Source of the DNA: an uncultured bacterium
GTDB lineage: Bacteria; Cloacimonadota; Cloacimonadia; Cloacimonadales; Cloacimonadaceae
Reading direction: 5' to 3'
Length of the DNA stretch: 17,018 nt
Assembly (NCBI GenBank): GCA_937960795.1
Contig: CALGPA010000118.1
Span: 1 to 17,018, forward strand
The translations under genes were made by a program, and so were the position numbers. A model generated the notes under the pieces. That model searched no databases and was not told the DNA's origin. It saw only the letters and a program-made list of their open reading frames with translations. Below, piece after piece: positions 6,392 to 13,832 of this stretch (its first letter is position 1; each line of letters begins with the position of its first letter).

Positions 6392-7343
6392 CATCTTCCA
6401 ACTTCTTTTGCATGGTTTTTTTGCGGATTTCGTCGTGTACTTTCTGATTAAAATCCTCTGCGGCATCATATCCTACGCCCTTGAGAATCATATTCATTGC
6501 AGCTACTTCGACGATTACAGACACGTTTTTGCCCGGCGAAACGGGCAGATAGATGATGGGAATCTTCACGCCAAGATGCTCGGCATAGCTATCTGATAGG
6601 CCGATGCGCTCATAATCCATGTTTTCTTGCCAAGGCATGAGCTCCATCTGCATGTCGATGGTCTTTTGCCGGCGAGTTCTTTCAATGCCAAACATCCGCT
6701 CGACATTCACAAAGCCTACTCCGCGGATCTCCATGAAATGCCCAAAGGCGCGCCCCGGCCTGCCGATCAATTGATCATCAAGATAGCGCAGAGTGATCAA
6801 GTCATCTCCCACAAGAGAGTGTCCCCTATGCACGAGATCCAAAGCGCATTCGCTTTTGCCGATGCCGCTCTTGCCGGTGAGCAGGATTCCCTGTCCAAAG
6901 ACATCAACAAGGGTGGCATGGATGGTCTTTTCGAGGGCAAAGATGTCTTGCAGATAGCGGCTGAGATGCTGAATGAGATTGATCGTGGAGAGCCGGCTTG
7001 AGAGCATGGCGATGTTTAGATCATTTGCCAAAAACTCGATCACCGGCGGCAATGTAAGCCCCTTGGAGATAATGATGCACGGGATGTCTGTCTTGAACAT
7101 ATCTCTGGTTCTTAGGATCAATTCCTCCTCTTTGAGGGATTGCAGATAACGCACCTCTGTCTCGCCGAAAACCTGTATCCTTTCAGCAGAAAAGACTTCC
7201 AGATATCCTGCCAGGGCAAGTCCCGGACGGTTTACATGCGGTGAATTGATCTTCTTGGAAAGGGTCTGCGGCTCAGTCACTAGGGACAAAGCAAGATCCT
7301 TCTTTTTGGCATCAAAGAATTCTCGAACTGTAATTTCTTTCAT
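6363..7343 (-). CDS. hprK: HPr kinase/phosphorylase
   Basis: This bifunctional enzyme phosphorylates HPr on the regulatory serine and removes that phosphate again, reading the energy state of the cell. The 326-residue protein has the N-terminal sensor-like domain (about 1-130), the conserved His141 in IHATLVDVFG, the P-loop GKSGIGKS (157-164), VHRGHSLVGDD (171-181), the family signature MEIRGVGFVNV (204-214) and the C-terminal LPVSPGKNVSVIVEVAAMN (266-284). A charged tail of about 25 residues (310-326 very acidic) follows. Translation starts at an ATG with AAGGA upstream, next to a stem-loop in the leader. It is the first gene after the largest gap inside the run, so its expression may be set separately from hpf. 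Confidence 0.95.
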   Translation of the reverse strand: MKEITVREFFDAKKKDLALSLVTEPQTLSKKINSPHVNRPGLALAGYLEVFSAERIQVFGETEVRYLQSLKEEELILRTRDMFKTDIPCIIISKGLTLPPVIEFLANDLNIAMLSSRLSTINLIQHLSRYLQDIFALEKTIHATLVDVFGQGILLTGKSGIGKSECALDLVHRGHSLVGDDLITLRYLDDQLIGRPGRAFGHFMEIRGVGFVNVERMFGIERTRRQKTIDMQMELMPWQENMDYERIGLSDSYAEHLGVKIPIIYLPVSPGKNVSVIVEVAAMNMILKGVGYDAAEDFNQKVHDEIRKKTMQKKLEDDAQDSDSKE

Positions 7344-7354
7344 AAGATCCTTTT

Positions 7355-7400
7355 AAGGCCTCTGCCCCTCCCAATAAGGAAGGGGCTTTTGGCCGTTTTT
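7355..7400. other. Stem-loop in the hprK leader
   Basis: GCCCCTCCC (7364-7372) pairs with GGAAGGGGC (7378-7386), with one mismatch and a 5-nt loop. An outer GGCC/GGCC pair (7357-7360, 7391-7394) adds a lower stem. A T-run follows on the plus strand (7396-7400), so it resembles a terminator for plus-strand transcripts, although no plus-strand gene precedes it. On the minus strand, where all local genes lie, it ends about eight bases before the hprK ribosome site. It could there affect hprK translation or act as an RNA-end stabiliser after hpf. Confidence 0.5.
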
Positions 7401-7421
7401 ATGCCGATTATATGAGGAGTT

Positions 7422-7431
7422 CCCCCCCCCC
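7422..7431. repeat. C10 homopolymer in the hpf-hprK gap
   Basis: Ten consecutive C residues (G10 on the coding strand) lie about 80 bases upstream of the hprK start codon. Tracts of this length slip easily in replication and in sequencing. The ATG formed at the end of the tract opens only a 26-codon frame without a ribosome site. Confidence 0.85.
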
Positions 7432-7457
7432 ATGATGTCGGCAAATGTGGTGTTTGC

Positions 7458-7994
7458 TTAGGGCTCAAAGAGCTTGAAGTTTTCGTTATCCTTTTTCACA
7501 AGGACGTTTATGCGGTCGGTCTCGATGTTTCTAAAGATGAAGAAGTCTTCTTTGACTTCGTCCATTTTCTCGATTGCTTCGTGGATATCCAGAGGTTCTG
7601 TGACCACGCGTTTGGTCTTGAGCGTGCGGCGCACTCTATCGGTTTGGTTGACCGTTATATCAGACGCGCGCGAGAAGCTGTCAAAGTGATCCTTGAGAGC
7701 CTTCTTTTGGTGGTCTGTAACGCGGTCTTTGAGTTTCTTTATCTGAGCTTCCATCTTGTCTAGGGCATTGTCGATGGAGAGATACATGTCCATTTCTTCA
7801 GCTTGCGATTGCAGGCTGAACTTGCCGGCATGCATGGAAAGCTCGCATATATTGCGGCTATTTTCCAGAGCAAGGGTCACATGGATCGTGATGATATGAT
7901 CAAAATACTTCTTCATTTTCAGGCATGAGCTTTCCACATAGTCACGGATCGCTTTAGTAAGTTCGAAGTGACGGGCTGTAATCGTGATTTGCAT
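7458..7994 (-). CDS. hpf: Ribosome hibernation-promoting factor, long form
   Basis: This protein binds the 30S subunit near the decoding centre and, in its long form, pairs two ribosomes into inactive 100S dimers during slow growth. The 178-residue product has the N-terminal S30AE fold (residues 1 to about 100, starting MQITITARHFELT). After a charged linker comes a C-terminal dimerisation domain (about 125-178: LDIHEAIEKMDEVKEDFF, then FRNIETDRINVLVKK and FKLFEP). The start was moved to the ATG with GGAGG directly upstream; the longer frame overlaps lpdA. It follows lpdA after 13 bases. Its place next to rpoN-like and PTS genes is conserved in many Gram-negative bacteria, where the short form is common, so the long form here is worth noting. 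Confidence 0.93.
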   Translation of the reverse strand: MQITITARHFELTKAIRDYVESSCLKMKKYFDHIITIHVTLALENSRNICELSMHAGKFSLQSQAEEMDMYLSIDNALDKMEAQIKKLKDRVTDHQKKALKDHFDSFSRASDITVNQTDRVRRTLKTKRVVTEPLDIHEAIEKMDEVKEDFFIFRNIETDRINVLVKKDNENFKLFEP

Positions 7995-8007
7995 CGTAAT
8001 CCTCCAG

Positions 8008-9408
8008 TTATATTTTGTGGATACTGAGGTCTCGCAGATCCTCTGCGGATTCCATAATTGCTTCAGATAAAGTGGGATGGGCAAAAACGATATCCTCTAT
8101 AGACTCTGCTGTCATCTTAGTTGAGATCATGATGGCTCCCTGAGCTATCAATTCGGCAGCATTGGGTCCCATGATGTGCATCCCCACCAGTTGCCCGTTA
8201 TCTTTGCGGGCTATGCTTTTTACAAAGCCTTGGGTAGCAGACATGGACATTGCTTTGCCGTTTGCTGAGAAGGGGAATTTCCCCACCACAATCTCGCCAT
8301 ATTTCTCTTTTGCTTCCGCTTCGGTAAGACCCACTGAGCCGATTTCCGGATTCGTGAATGTGCAGCGCGGAATATTGGGATAGTTTAAACTATGTTTGGG
8401 CTCAGGACGCTTGCCCATGAGAGCGGCAATGTCTTCCACTGCCAGAAGTCCTTGTTTGCTGGCTGTATGCGCCAGTTGCATCTTGCCGGTCACATCGCCG
8501 ATTGCCCAGATGCCCTTGGCGGAGCTGCGCATCTTGTCGTCGATGACAATGGCAGATCTATCGGTTTTGATCTCAAATCCTTCACAGTCGATGCCAAAAG
8601 CAGGAGCTCTGCCGACGGAGAGCAGCACTTTCTCGGCGAAGATCTCGCCTTCATTGGAAAGGGATAGCTTCATCATACCATCAATCTGATTGATCTCATT
8701 TACAGCTGTGTTGAGATGGATCTTAATGCCACTCTTCTTAAGAGCAAGAGCAAGGCGTTTGGAGATCTCTTCATCTTCGAGCGCGATCAAACGCGGAAGA
8801 AACTCGATGATGCTCACCTTGACTCCGAAGGCAGCAAAGATGGAGGCAAATTCGCAGCCGATCACTCCCCCTCCGACCACTGCCAAGCTTTCGGGAAGGC
8901 TGTCCATCGCCAAGATCCCGGTGGAGCTGAGAATGTGCTCTTCATCGATCTTAATGCCGGGCAGGCTTTTTGCTCCACTGCCGGTAGCCACGATGATGTA
9001 TTTGGCTGTGTAGCTGCTCTCGTCCGAGCATTGTACCAGATAGCCATCTTCGGTCTTTGATATCTTCATGGCAGCGGCTGAGATCACCGGAATCTTGCGT
9101 TTGCGGAAGAGATATTCGATGCCGCCTACGAGCTGTTCAACGATCTGATTCTTACGCTGCCAGATCTTGCCATACTCCGGTGTCATCTCGATCTTTGGCA
9201 AGCCAAAGACTTCGGATTCGCGGATTTCGCGGACGAGTTCTGCGCTTTTCACCAAGGTCTTGGTGGGAATGCATCCCCAGTTTAGGCAGATGCCACCGAG
9301 CCGCTGTTTTTCGATCACGGCGCATGATATGCCATATTGTGCGAGCCGGATAGCGGATTCATATCCGCCGGGTCCGCCGCCAATTACTAATACATGAAAG
9401 TCTTGCAT
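8008..9408 (-). CDS. lpdA: Dihydrolipoyl dehydrogenase
   Basis: This flavoprotein reoxidises dihydrolipoamide on the lipoyl carrier of 2-oxo acid dehydrogenases or the glycine cleavage system, with NAD+ as acceptor. Of 466 residues, the FAD-binding GGGPGG is at 10-15, the redox disulfide is Cys41/Cys46 in GGICLNWGCIPTK, the NAD-binding VVGGGVIGCEFA is at 177-188, the second FAD motif is IWAIGDV (300-306) and the catalytic His444-Glu449 pair lies in HPTLSE. The ATG at 9408 has GAGG upstream and is seven bases after rpoN. No E1, E2, lipoate or glycine-cleavage gene is in the window, so its partner complex is unknown. Its position between rpoN and hpf is not the usual one. Confidence 0.94.
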   Translation of the reverse strand: MQDFHVLVIGGGPGGYESAIRLAQYGISCAVIEKQRLGGICLNWGCIPTKTLVKSAELVREIRESEVFGLPKIEMTPEYGKIWQRKNQIVEQLVGGIEYLFRKRKIPVISAAAMKISKTEDGYLVQCSDESSYTAKYIIVATGSGAKSLPGIKIDEEHILSSTGILAMDSLPESLAVVGGGVIGCEFASIFAAFGVKVSIIEFLPRLIALEDEEISKRLALALKKSGIKIHLNTAVNEINQIDGMMKLSLSNEGEIFAEKVLLSVGRAPAFGIDCEGFEIKTDRSAIVIDDKMRSSAKGIWAIGDVTGKMQLAHTASKQGLLAVEDIAALMGKRPEPKHSLNYPNIPRCTFTNPEIGSVGLTEAEAKEKYGEIVVGKFPFSANGKAMSMSATQGFVKSIARKDNGQLVGMHIMGPNAAELIAQGAIMISTKMTAESIEDIVFAHPTLSEAIMESAEDLRDLSIHKI

Positions 9409-9415
9409 GTGTCCT

Positions 9416-10873
9416 CTATCTTCTTCTTAATCTACTGTTTAGGATGCCGAGCTCATTTCGATATTTGGCGATGATCCGCCGCGAGATATTGAGTCCTTCC
9501 GCTTTGAGCATCTCGACCAGTTCTTGATCAGAGAGCGGTTTCTTTTTGTCTTCGGCCTCGATGAGGCGAATGATGCAGCTTTTGGCTTGTTGCCGGGAGA
9601 TGCTCTCATAGTTGTCATCCCTGCCGGCGGTGGAGCTGAAGAAGTCCTTCAGAGCGAAGATGCCATATGGAGTTTCGGCATATTTGTGTTTGACCACTCG
9701 GCTGATGGTGGATTCGCTCTTGCCCAGATCTTGGGCGATGGCGCTGTAAGTGAGGGGTTGGAGGACCCCGCTGCCGTTGTAGAAGAAATCTTTTTGATGC
9801 TTGATGATGGAAAGAGAGACCTGCTCGAGGGTGCGCATGCGCATATAGATAGATTTGATCAAGAACTTCGCACTGTTGATGCGTTCGCGCACAAATGAGA
9901 GCGTCTCACGATCAAAGTAGCCCCGGTTGATCATGCTGCGATAGCGTGAGCTGATCACGATATTGGGCGTGATGCTATCGTTGATGATCACCACATAGTC
10001 GCCTTCGATGCGTTTGAGCGTCACATCTGGATAAACATAGGATGCGCTGCTATTTAGGATCCTCAAACCCGGTTTTGGATCCAGCTTTGAGATCTGCTGA
10101 CGATAGATCATGATGGTGTCTTCAGACACATTAAAGCATGAGGCAATCTTGCTATAGCGCCGATGGATGAGATCTTCAAAGTGTTCGCCCACCATGCCTC
10201 TGATGATTGGGTTTTCTCTTTGTTGCTCACTGAGTTGAGCCATGAGGCATTCCGTGATGTTTCGAGCTGTGATTCCCTTGGGACTGAGCTGCAGGATGAT
10301 CTCATGGAGTTCGTCCGCTCGACGGCAGGAGAGCTGATAGCGTTGAGCCGAGAAATAGAGGTCATATCCTTGTGGCAAAAAGCCATAGACATCGCAGCTA
10401 TCCACCAGTTCCGTGACAAACTCCACCTCAGTTTCAGGGAGATTGAGGGGATAGAGCTGTTCGAGATAGCCATCTTTGCCATCGCCTTCATAGCGGATCG
10501 AGCTTTCGCTGCTTTCAGTTTCGCTTTCGCCCCGATAGGACTCATTTGATGAGTGGTATTCGTTCCATTGATCCAGGATGTCGGTGAGTTGCTGCGCCTC
10601 TTTGCTGGCGGCGCTCACTTCTTCGGGGCTATCCACATCATCCAGAGCGGTATTGCTTTCAGCCTGTTCTTGCTGCAGATCCTCTTCGTGATTCTCCTCA
10701 TCGTCCTTTTCCTCGCGCAGCTCCAAAAGCGGATTGCTCTGGAGTTCTTGGCGGATATAGCCTTCCAGCTCGAGGATGGGCAGAGAGAGCATCTTCAGGG
10801 ATTGCAGCATCTTAGGCTTGAGAGCCAGCTCCTGCTTCTGTTTGAGTGAAATATGCTGATTCATTGTGCTCAT
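9416..10873 (-). CDS. rpoN: RNA polymerase sigma-54 factor
   Basis: Sigma-54 directs RNA polymerase to -24/-12 promoters, which open only with an AAA+ activator. The 485-residue protein starts with the glutamine- and leucine-rich region I (about 8-50, KQELALKPKMLQSLKMLSLP). A very acidic region II follows (about 52-95), then the core-binding part, the helix-turn-helix (AIAQDLGKSESTISRVVKHK) and, at 465-474, the RpoN box RRIIAKYRNE, with the C-terminal LGILNSRLRRR. All regions are present, so it should be functional. Its ATG overlaps the lptB stop as ATGA. I saw no enhancer-binding protein gene and no clear TGGCAC-N5-TTGC promoter in the window, so its targets lie elsewhere. Confidence 0.96.
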   Translation of the reverse strand: MSTMNQHISLKQKQELALKPKMLQSLKMLSLPILELEGYIRQELQSNPLLELREEKDDEENHEEDLQQEQAESNTALDDVDSPEEVSAASKEAQQLTDILDQWNEYHSSNESYRGESETESSESSIRYEGDGKDGYLEQLYPLNLPETEVEFVTELVDSCDVYGFLPQGYDLYFSAQRYQLSCRRADELHEIILQLSPKGITARNITECLMAQLSEQQRENPIIRGMVGEHFEDLIHRRYSKIASCFNVSEDTIMIYRQQISKLDPKPGLRILNSSASYVYPDVTLKRIEGDYVVIINDSITPNIVISSRYRSMINRGYFDRETLSFVRERINSAKFLIKSIYMRMRTLEQVSLSIIKHQKDFFYNGSGVLQPLTYSAIAQDLGKSESTISRVVKHKYAETPYGIFALKDFFSSTAGRDDNYESISRQQAKSCIIRLIEAEDKKKPLSDQELVEMLKAEGLNISRRIIAKYRNELGILNSRLRRR

Positions 10874-11619
10874 GATCTTTCTTCAAATGGGCTCATTGTG
10901 AACCTTTCTCCCAGATACAGTCTTTTAGCGTTTTCGTCGTTGATCAGCTCTCTGGAAGAGCCGGATACGATGATCTTACCTTCGTAGATAATATAAGCGC
11001 GGTTCACTATTTTCAAAGTCTCAATTACGTTATGATCGGTGATCATCACCCCGATGTTCTTTTGCCTGAGCTTTTCGATGATGTCCTGAATATCGGACAC
11101 CGCGATAGGATCGACTCCGGCAAAGGGCTCGTCCATAAAGATAAAGGTGGGGTTTGTGACCAAAGCCCGGGTGATCTCCAGCTTACGCCGTTCTCCTCCC
11201 GAGAGGGTATATGCTTTTTGTTTGGCGAGCTTTGCCAGATTCAGCTCAGTGAGCGCTTCATCGAGCTTGTTGCGACGCTCTTTGCGCGGAATCTTCAGGG
11301 TTTCCAGGATCGCCATAACGTTTTCTTCGACCGTGAGCTTGGCAAAGATGGATGGTGCTTGTGCCAGATAGCCCATGCCCATGCGGGCACGTTTGTACAT
11401 TGCTTTGTGGGTGATATCCTCACCGTTGAGCAGCACCTTGCCCTGATTTGGCTTTGCCAGACCAATGATCATATAAAATGTGGTGGTCTTTCCAGCGCCG
11501 TTGGGACCCAATATGCCCACGACTTCACCCTGATTGATTTCCAAGCTGAGCTCATTAACCACGGTGCGCTTGCCGTATATCTTCACGAGGTTTTGTGCTT
11601 TGATCTTATGCAATTCCAT
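10870..11619 (-). CDS. lptB: LPS export ABC transporter ATPase LptB
   Basis: LptB is the cytoplasmic ATPase that, with LptF and LptG, pulls lipopolysaccharide from the inner membrane into the LptC-LptA bridge. The 249-residue protein has Walker A GPNGAGKT (38-45), the Q-loop near LAQAPS, the signature LSGGE (139-143), Walker B FIFMDEP (159-165), the switch His196 and the LptB-type C-terminus YLGERF. The membrane partners LptF and LptG are not in the window. It begins 32 bases after the lptA-like gene, with only a weak ribosome site, and overlaps rpoN by four bases. The order lptC-lptA-lptB-rpoN is conserved across many Gram-negative bacteria, which supports the name over that of a branched amino-acid transporter ATPase. 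Confidence 0.93.
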   Translation of the reverse strand: MELHKIKAQNLVKIYGKRTVVNELSLEINQGEVVGILGPNGAGKTTTFYMIIGLAKPNQGKVLLNGEDITHKAMYKRARMGMGYLAQAPSIFAKLTVEENVMAILETLKIPRKERRNKLDEALTELNLAKLAKQKAYTLSGGERRKLEITRALVTNPTFIFMDEPFAGVDPIAVSDIQDIIEKLRQKNIGVMITDHNVIETLKIVNRAYIIYEGKIIVSGSSRELINDENAKRLYLGERFTMSPFEERS

Positions 11620-11651
11620 ATCTTACAATTTAAGCCTTATCTTTTGCCGTG

Positions 11652-12731
11652 TCAAGGTTGATTCTCAAAAAAATAGCTGCCCCGGATGCTGCCGCCCATG
11701 TCCATAAGTTTTAGCTTATTGTCATCGTCGAAGATAGCCTTGAGCCGCTCCCCGCTGGCGCTATTGATAAAAAAGTCTTTGGAGCCGTCCTGATCCTGCT
11801 CAAAGAAGTAGGACACGTCCAGATCCGCACTAAAATCCTGCAGCTTCCCATCCACGAAGTTCAGCTCGATATTCGCAGCCTGCACCCAATTCTTCTTCTC
11901 ATCCTGCTCTTCCGCGGCAAAATATACTTGACAGGAATCCACCAAGACCACTCGGCTCAGCTTTTGCTCTTCAAAATATAGATGAAACTCCCGCGCAGTG
12001 GCAGTGGCGAAGTCATTATAAAAATCCGGCTCCCCGGTGAAAACCGCCCGCTCTTCATTGGCAAAATAGATCAAGAAATCGCTGCTGGCATGATAATCCT
12101 GAGTGCGGGTCTCGACATTGAAGGTGGCAATCAGCTTGCGCTCTTCTTCAAAAAACTCCATTTTATCCGCATTGATATAGAGCGTATCCTGCAGCCCCGC
12201 GCGGATGCGAGGCTCTTCGATGAGATATGCATAGCCATTTGCCCTATCCCAAAACCCATAGCCACATTCGGCATGAGCATTTTCCCGCTCGTCCCAAGCG
12301 CGCACGTTTTGCCAGATCGTGATAGTGTCCCTCGCTCTGTCGTAGATGCCGTGATCCCCTTCCATCCGGCGCCCAAAGCCTTGGGAAGTCCGCTGCGTAG
12401 CGCGCACCTTTCCGCCCAGATTGAGCACCTGAGTATTGCGATAATATGCCAGAGAATCCGCCACGAGATGCAATGAATCGTTTTCCACGACCACATTCCC
12501 GGAGAGCCGCGCGATCTTCGGACCATCTAGGATCACCGCCCGATCCGAACGAAACTCGATCTCCCCATAGAAGAAATGCACCCGACCATTGAGCTGAAGA
12601 ACCTGTCCGCTCTCAAGATTGACCATATGCAGTCGGTCGGCATTGATCAGGCGGAATCTGCCGGGATCACTCTCTTGTGCCCAGAGCAAAGTCAGGATGA
12701 TGAGCAGGCTACCAAGAAAAATCTTCTTCAA
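11652..12731 (-). CDS. LptA/OstA-domain periplasmic protein, long
   Basis: This is the probable periplasmic LPS bridge protein. It starts with a signal peptide (MKKIFLGSLLIILTLLWAQ, cleavage near residue 18), followed by repeated OstA-like beta strands. The first set runs from about 27 to 110 (LNGRVHFFYGEIEFRSDRA, LSGNVVVEND, LNLGGKVRATQ), with a further set to about 260. At 359 residues it is about twice the length of E. coli LptA (185), so it may carry two jellyroll units or an extra C-terminal domain. The start codon is TTG: an in-frame TAG stands directly before it, an AAGGA site lies seven bases upstream, and the next ATG would lose the signal peptide. It overlaps lptC by 23 bases. I left the symbol blank because of the unusual length. 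Confidence 0.82.
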   Translation of the reverse strand: MKKIFLGSLLIILTLLWAQESDPGRFRLINADRLHMVNLESGQVLQLNGRVHFFYGEIEFRSDRAVILDGPKIARLSGNVVVENDSLHLVADSLAYYRNTQVLNLGGKVRATQRTSQGFGRRMEGDHGIYDRARDTITIWQNVRAWDERENAHAECGYGFWDRANGYAYLIEEPRIRAGLQDTLYINADKMEFFEEERKLIATFNVETRTQDYHASSDFLIYFANEERAVFTGEPDFYNDFATATAREFHLYFEEQKLSRVVLVDSCQVYFAAEEQDEKKNWVQAANIELNFVDGKLQDFSADLDVSYFFEQDQDGSKDFFINSASGERLKAIFDDDNKLKLMDMGGSIRGSYFFENQP

Positions 12732-13278
12732 CTATATATCCTTCTGCCGAGACGGTCTCCATCTCCACATAGCTGAGGCGTGAATCCGTGCGTAAGCTGT
12801 GTCCGCGCAGGACGTCTTCCCCGCGCGTGAGCACCACATAGACCGGCACCGTGATGTGATCCGAGGTGCGTTCCCAGACTATGCGCTGGGTGCGAATCGT
12901 GCCCTCTTCGCTCTCATAGAAGGCATTGCCATTGGCAAAGATGATATTACGCGCATCATCCACGATGGTGGTATCTGCCATGATCACAGAGCTTTTGATG
13001 CCCTCCCTGTCATAGGAGGTCAGGATCACGTCATAGCCATAGAGCATCCGACGATCCGTAAAGCGCTCCATTCGATTGGCTTCGATGATATAATCAAGCC
13101 GATTATTTGTATATTCCATGATCCGCACATTCCGGGCATTTTCTTCCGGAATGCCGCTTTCTAAGACGCCCGACTCCTGCTTCAGATCATCATTCGCACA
13201 GCCGAAGGCCAAGCTCAGCCAGAGGATCAGCAGGATAAATCCGCGGCCAATGGGTAGACGCCGGATCTTGGGGCTCAT
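12709..13278 (-). CDS. lptC: LptC-like LPS export lipoprotein
   Basis: LptC sits on the periplasmic face of the inner membrane and hands LPS from LptBFG to LptA. The 189-residue protein has a hydrophobic N-terminus (13-26) ending in LAFGC, a plausible lipobox with Cys27, so it may be lipid-anchored, unlike the single-helix anchor of E. coli LptC. Beta-strand repeats follow (IIEANRMERFTDRRMLYGYD, IFANGNAFYESEEGTIRTQ, VLRGHSLRTDSRLSYVEME), typical of LptC. Sequence likeness is weak at residue level, and the call rests on this pattern plus its place between kdsC and the OstA protein. I chose the ATG at 13278, sharing one base with the kdsC stop; a TTG one codon upstream is possible. Confidence 0.82.
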   Translation of the reverse strand: MSPKIRRLPIGRGFILLILWLSLAFGCANDDLKQESGVLESGIPEENARNVRIMEYTNNRLDYIIEANRMERFTDRRMLYGYDVILTSYDREGIKSSVIMADTTIVDDARNIIFANGNAFYESEEGTIRTQRIVWERTSDHITVPVYVVLTRGEDVLRGHSLRTDSRLSYVEMETVSAEGYIVEEDFSW

Positions 13279-13832
13279 CAACTCACGCTTTCCAGATAGC
13301 TGCTGATGGCTCTCTCATAGAGCCCTTTTTTGGCGAGAACAAAGTCGATCAATTCGCGCACAGCCCCGCGTCCTCCCTCGCGAACCGTGACCATATCCGC
13401 CACCTTATGGATCTCGGGATGAGCATTTTGCGGAGCCACCGATAGCGCCGCGCGGCGCATGCAAGGCACATCGTTCCAATCATCTCCCATATAGATCACA
13501 TTGTCAAAATCCAGATCAAGCTCCTCAAGCAGACGGCTCACGCAATCCAGCTTGTGCCCCACGCCCTGATGCAGATGCCGGATCTTCAGATCCACACAAC
13601 GCTGCTTTAGCGCGTCGGACTTCCTGCCGCTGACCACTGCCACTTCCAGATCAATCTTAGAAAGCAGCATCATGCCCATGCCATCGGCGGCGTCAAACTG
13701 TTTAAGATCCAGATTGTCGTTTCCATAAATGATGCGTCCATCGGTGAGCACTCCGTCACAATCCAGGATCATCAGCTTGATCTGAGCCCAGTTTACCGGG
13801 CGTTTATTGGGGCGCACCAGATAGTTTACCAT
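13278..13832 (-). CDS. kdsC: 3-deoxy-D-manno-octulosonate 8-phosphate phosphatase KdsC
   Basis: KdsC removes the phosphate from Kdo-8-phosphate to give Kdo, the inner-core sugar of LPS. It is a capless HAD phosphatase that works as a tetramer. The 184-residue protein shows motif I DCDGVLTDG (24-32, nucleophile Asp24 and acid Asp26), motif II VVSGR (66-70), the motif III Lys94 region and motif IV GDDWND (116-121), with the KdsC-specific tail VREGGRGAVRE (150-160). The start is the ATG at 13832, with GGAGG ending seven bases upstream; a longer frame reading into kdsA has no support. It overlaps kdsA by seven bases, so the two consecutive steps of the pathway are coupled. Confidence 0.94.
   Translation of the reverse strand: MVNYLVRPNKRPVNWAQIKLMILDCDGVLTDGRIIYGNDNLDLKQFDAADGMGMMLLSKIDLEVAVVSGRKSDALKQRCVDLKIRHLHQGVGHKLDCVSRLLEELDLDFDNVIYMGDDWNDVPCMRRAALSVAPQNAHPEIHKVADMVTVREGGRGAVRELIDFVLAKKGLYERAISSYLESVS

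Noticed and set aside
7353..7433. 26-codon leader peptide beginning at the C10/G10 tract before hprK
   Set aside because: No ribosome site, Gly-Gly-Gly start produced only by the homopolymer, and no sign of a regulatory codon run.
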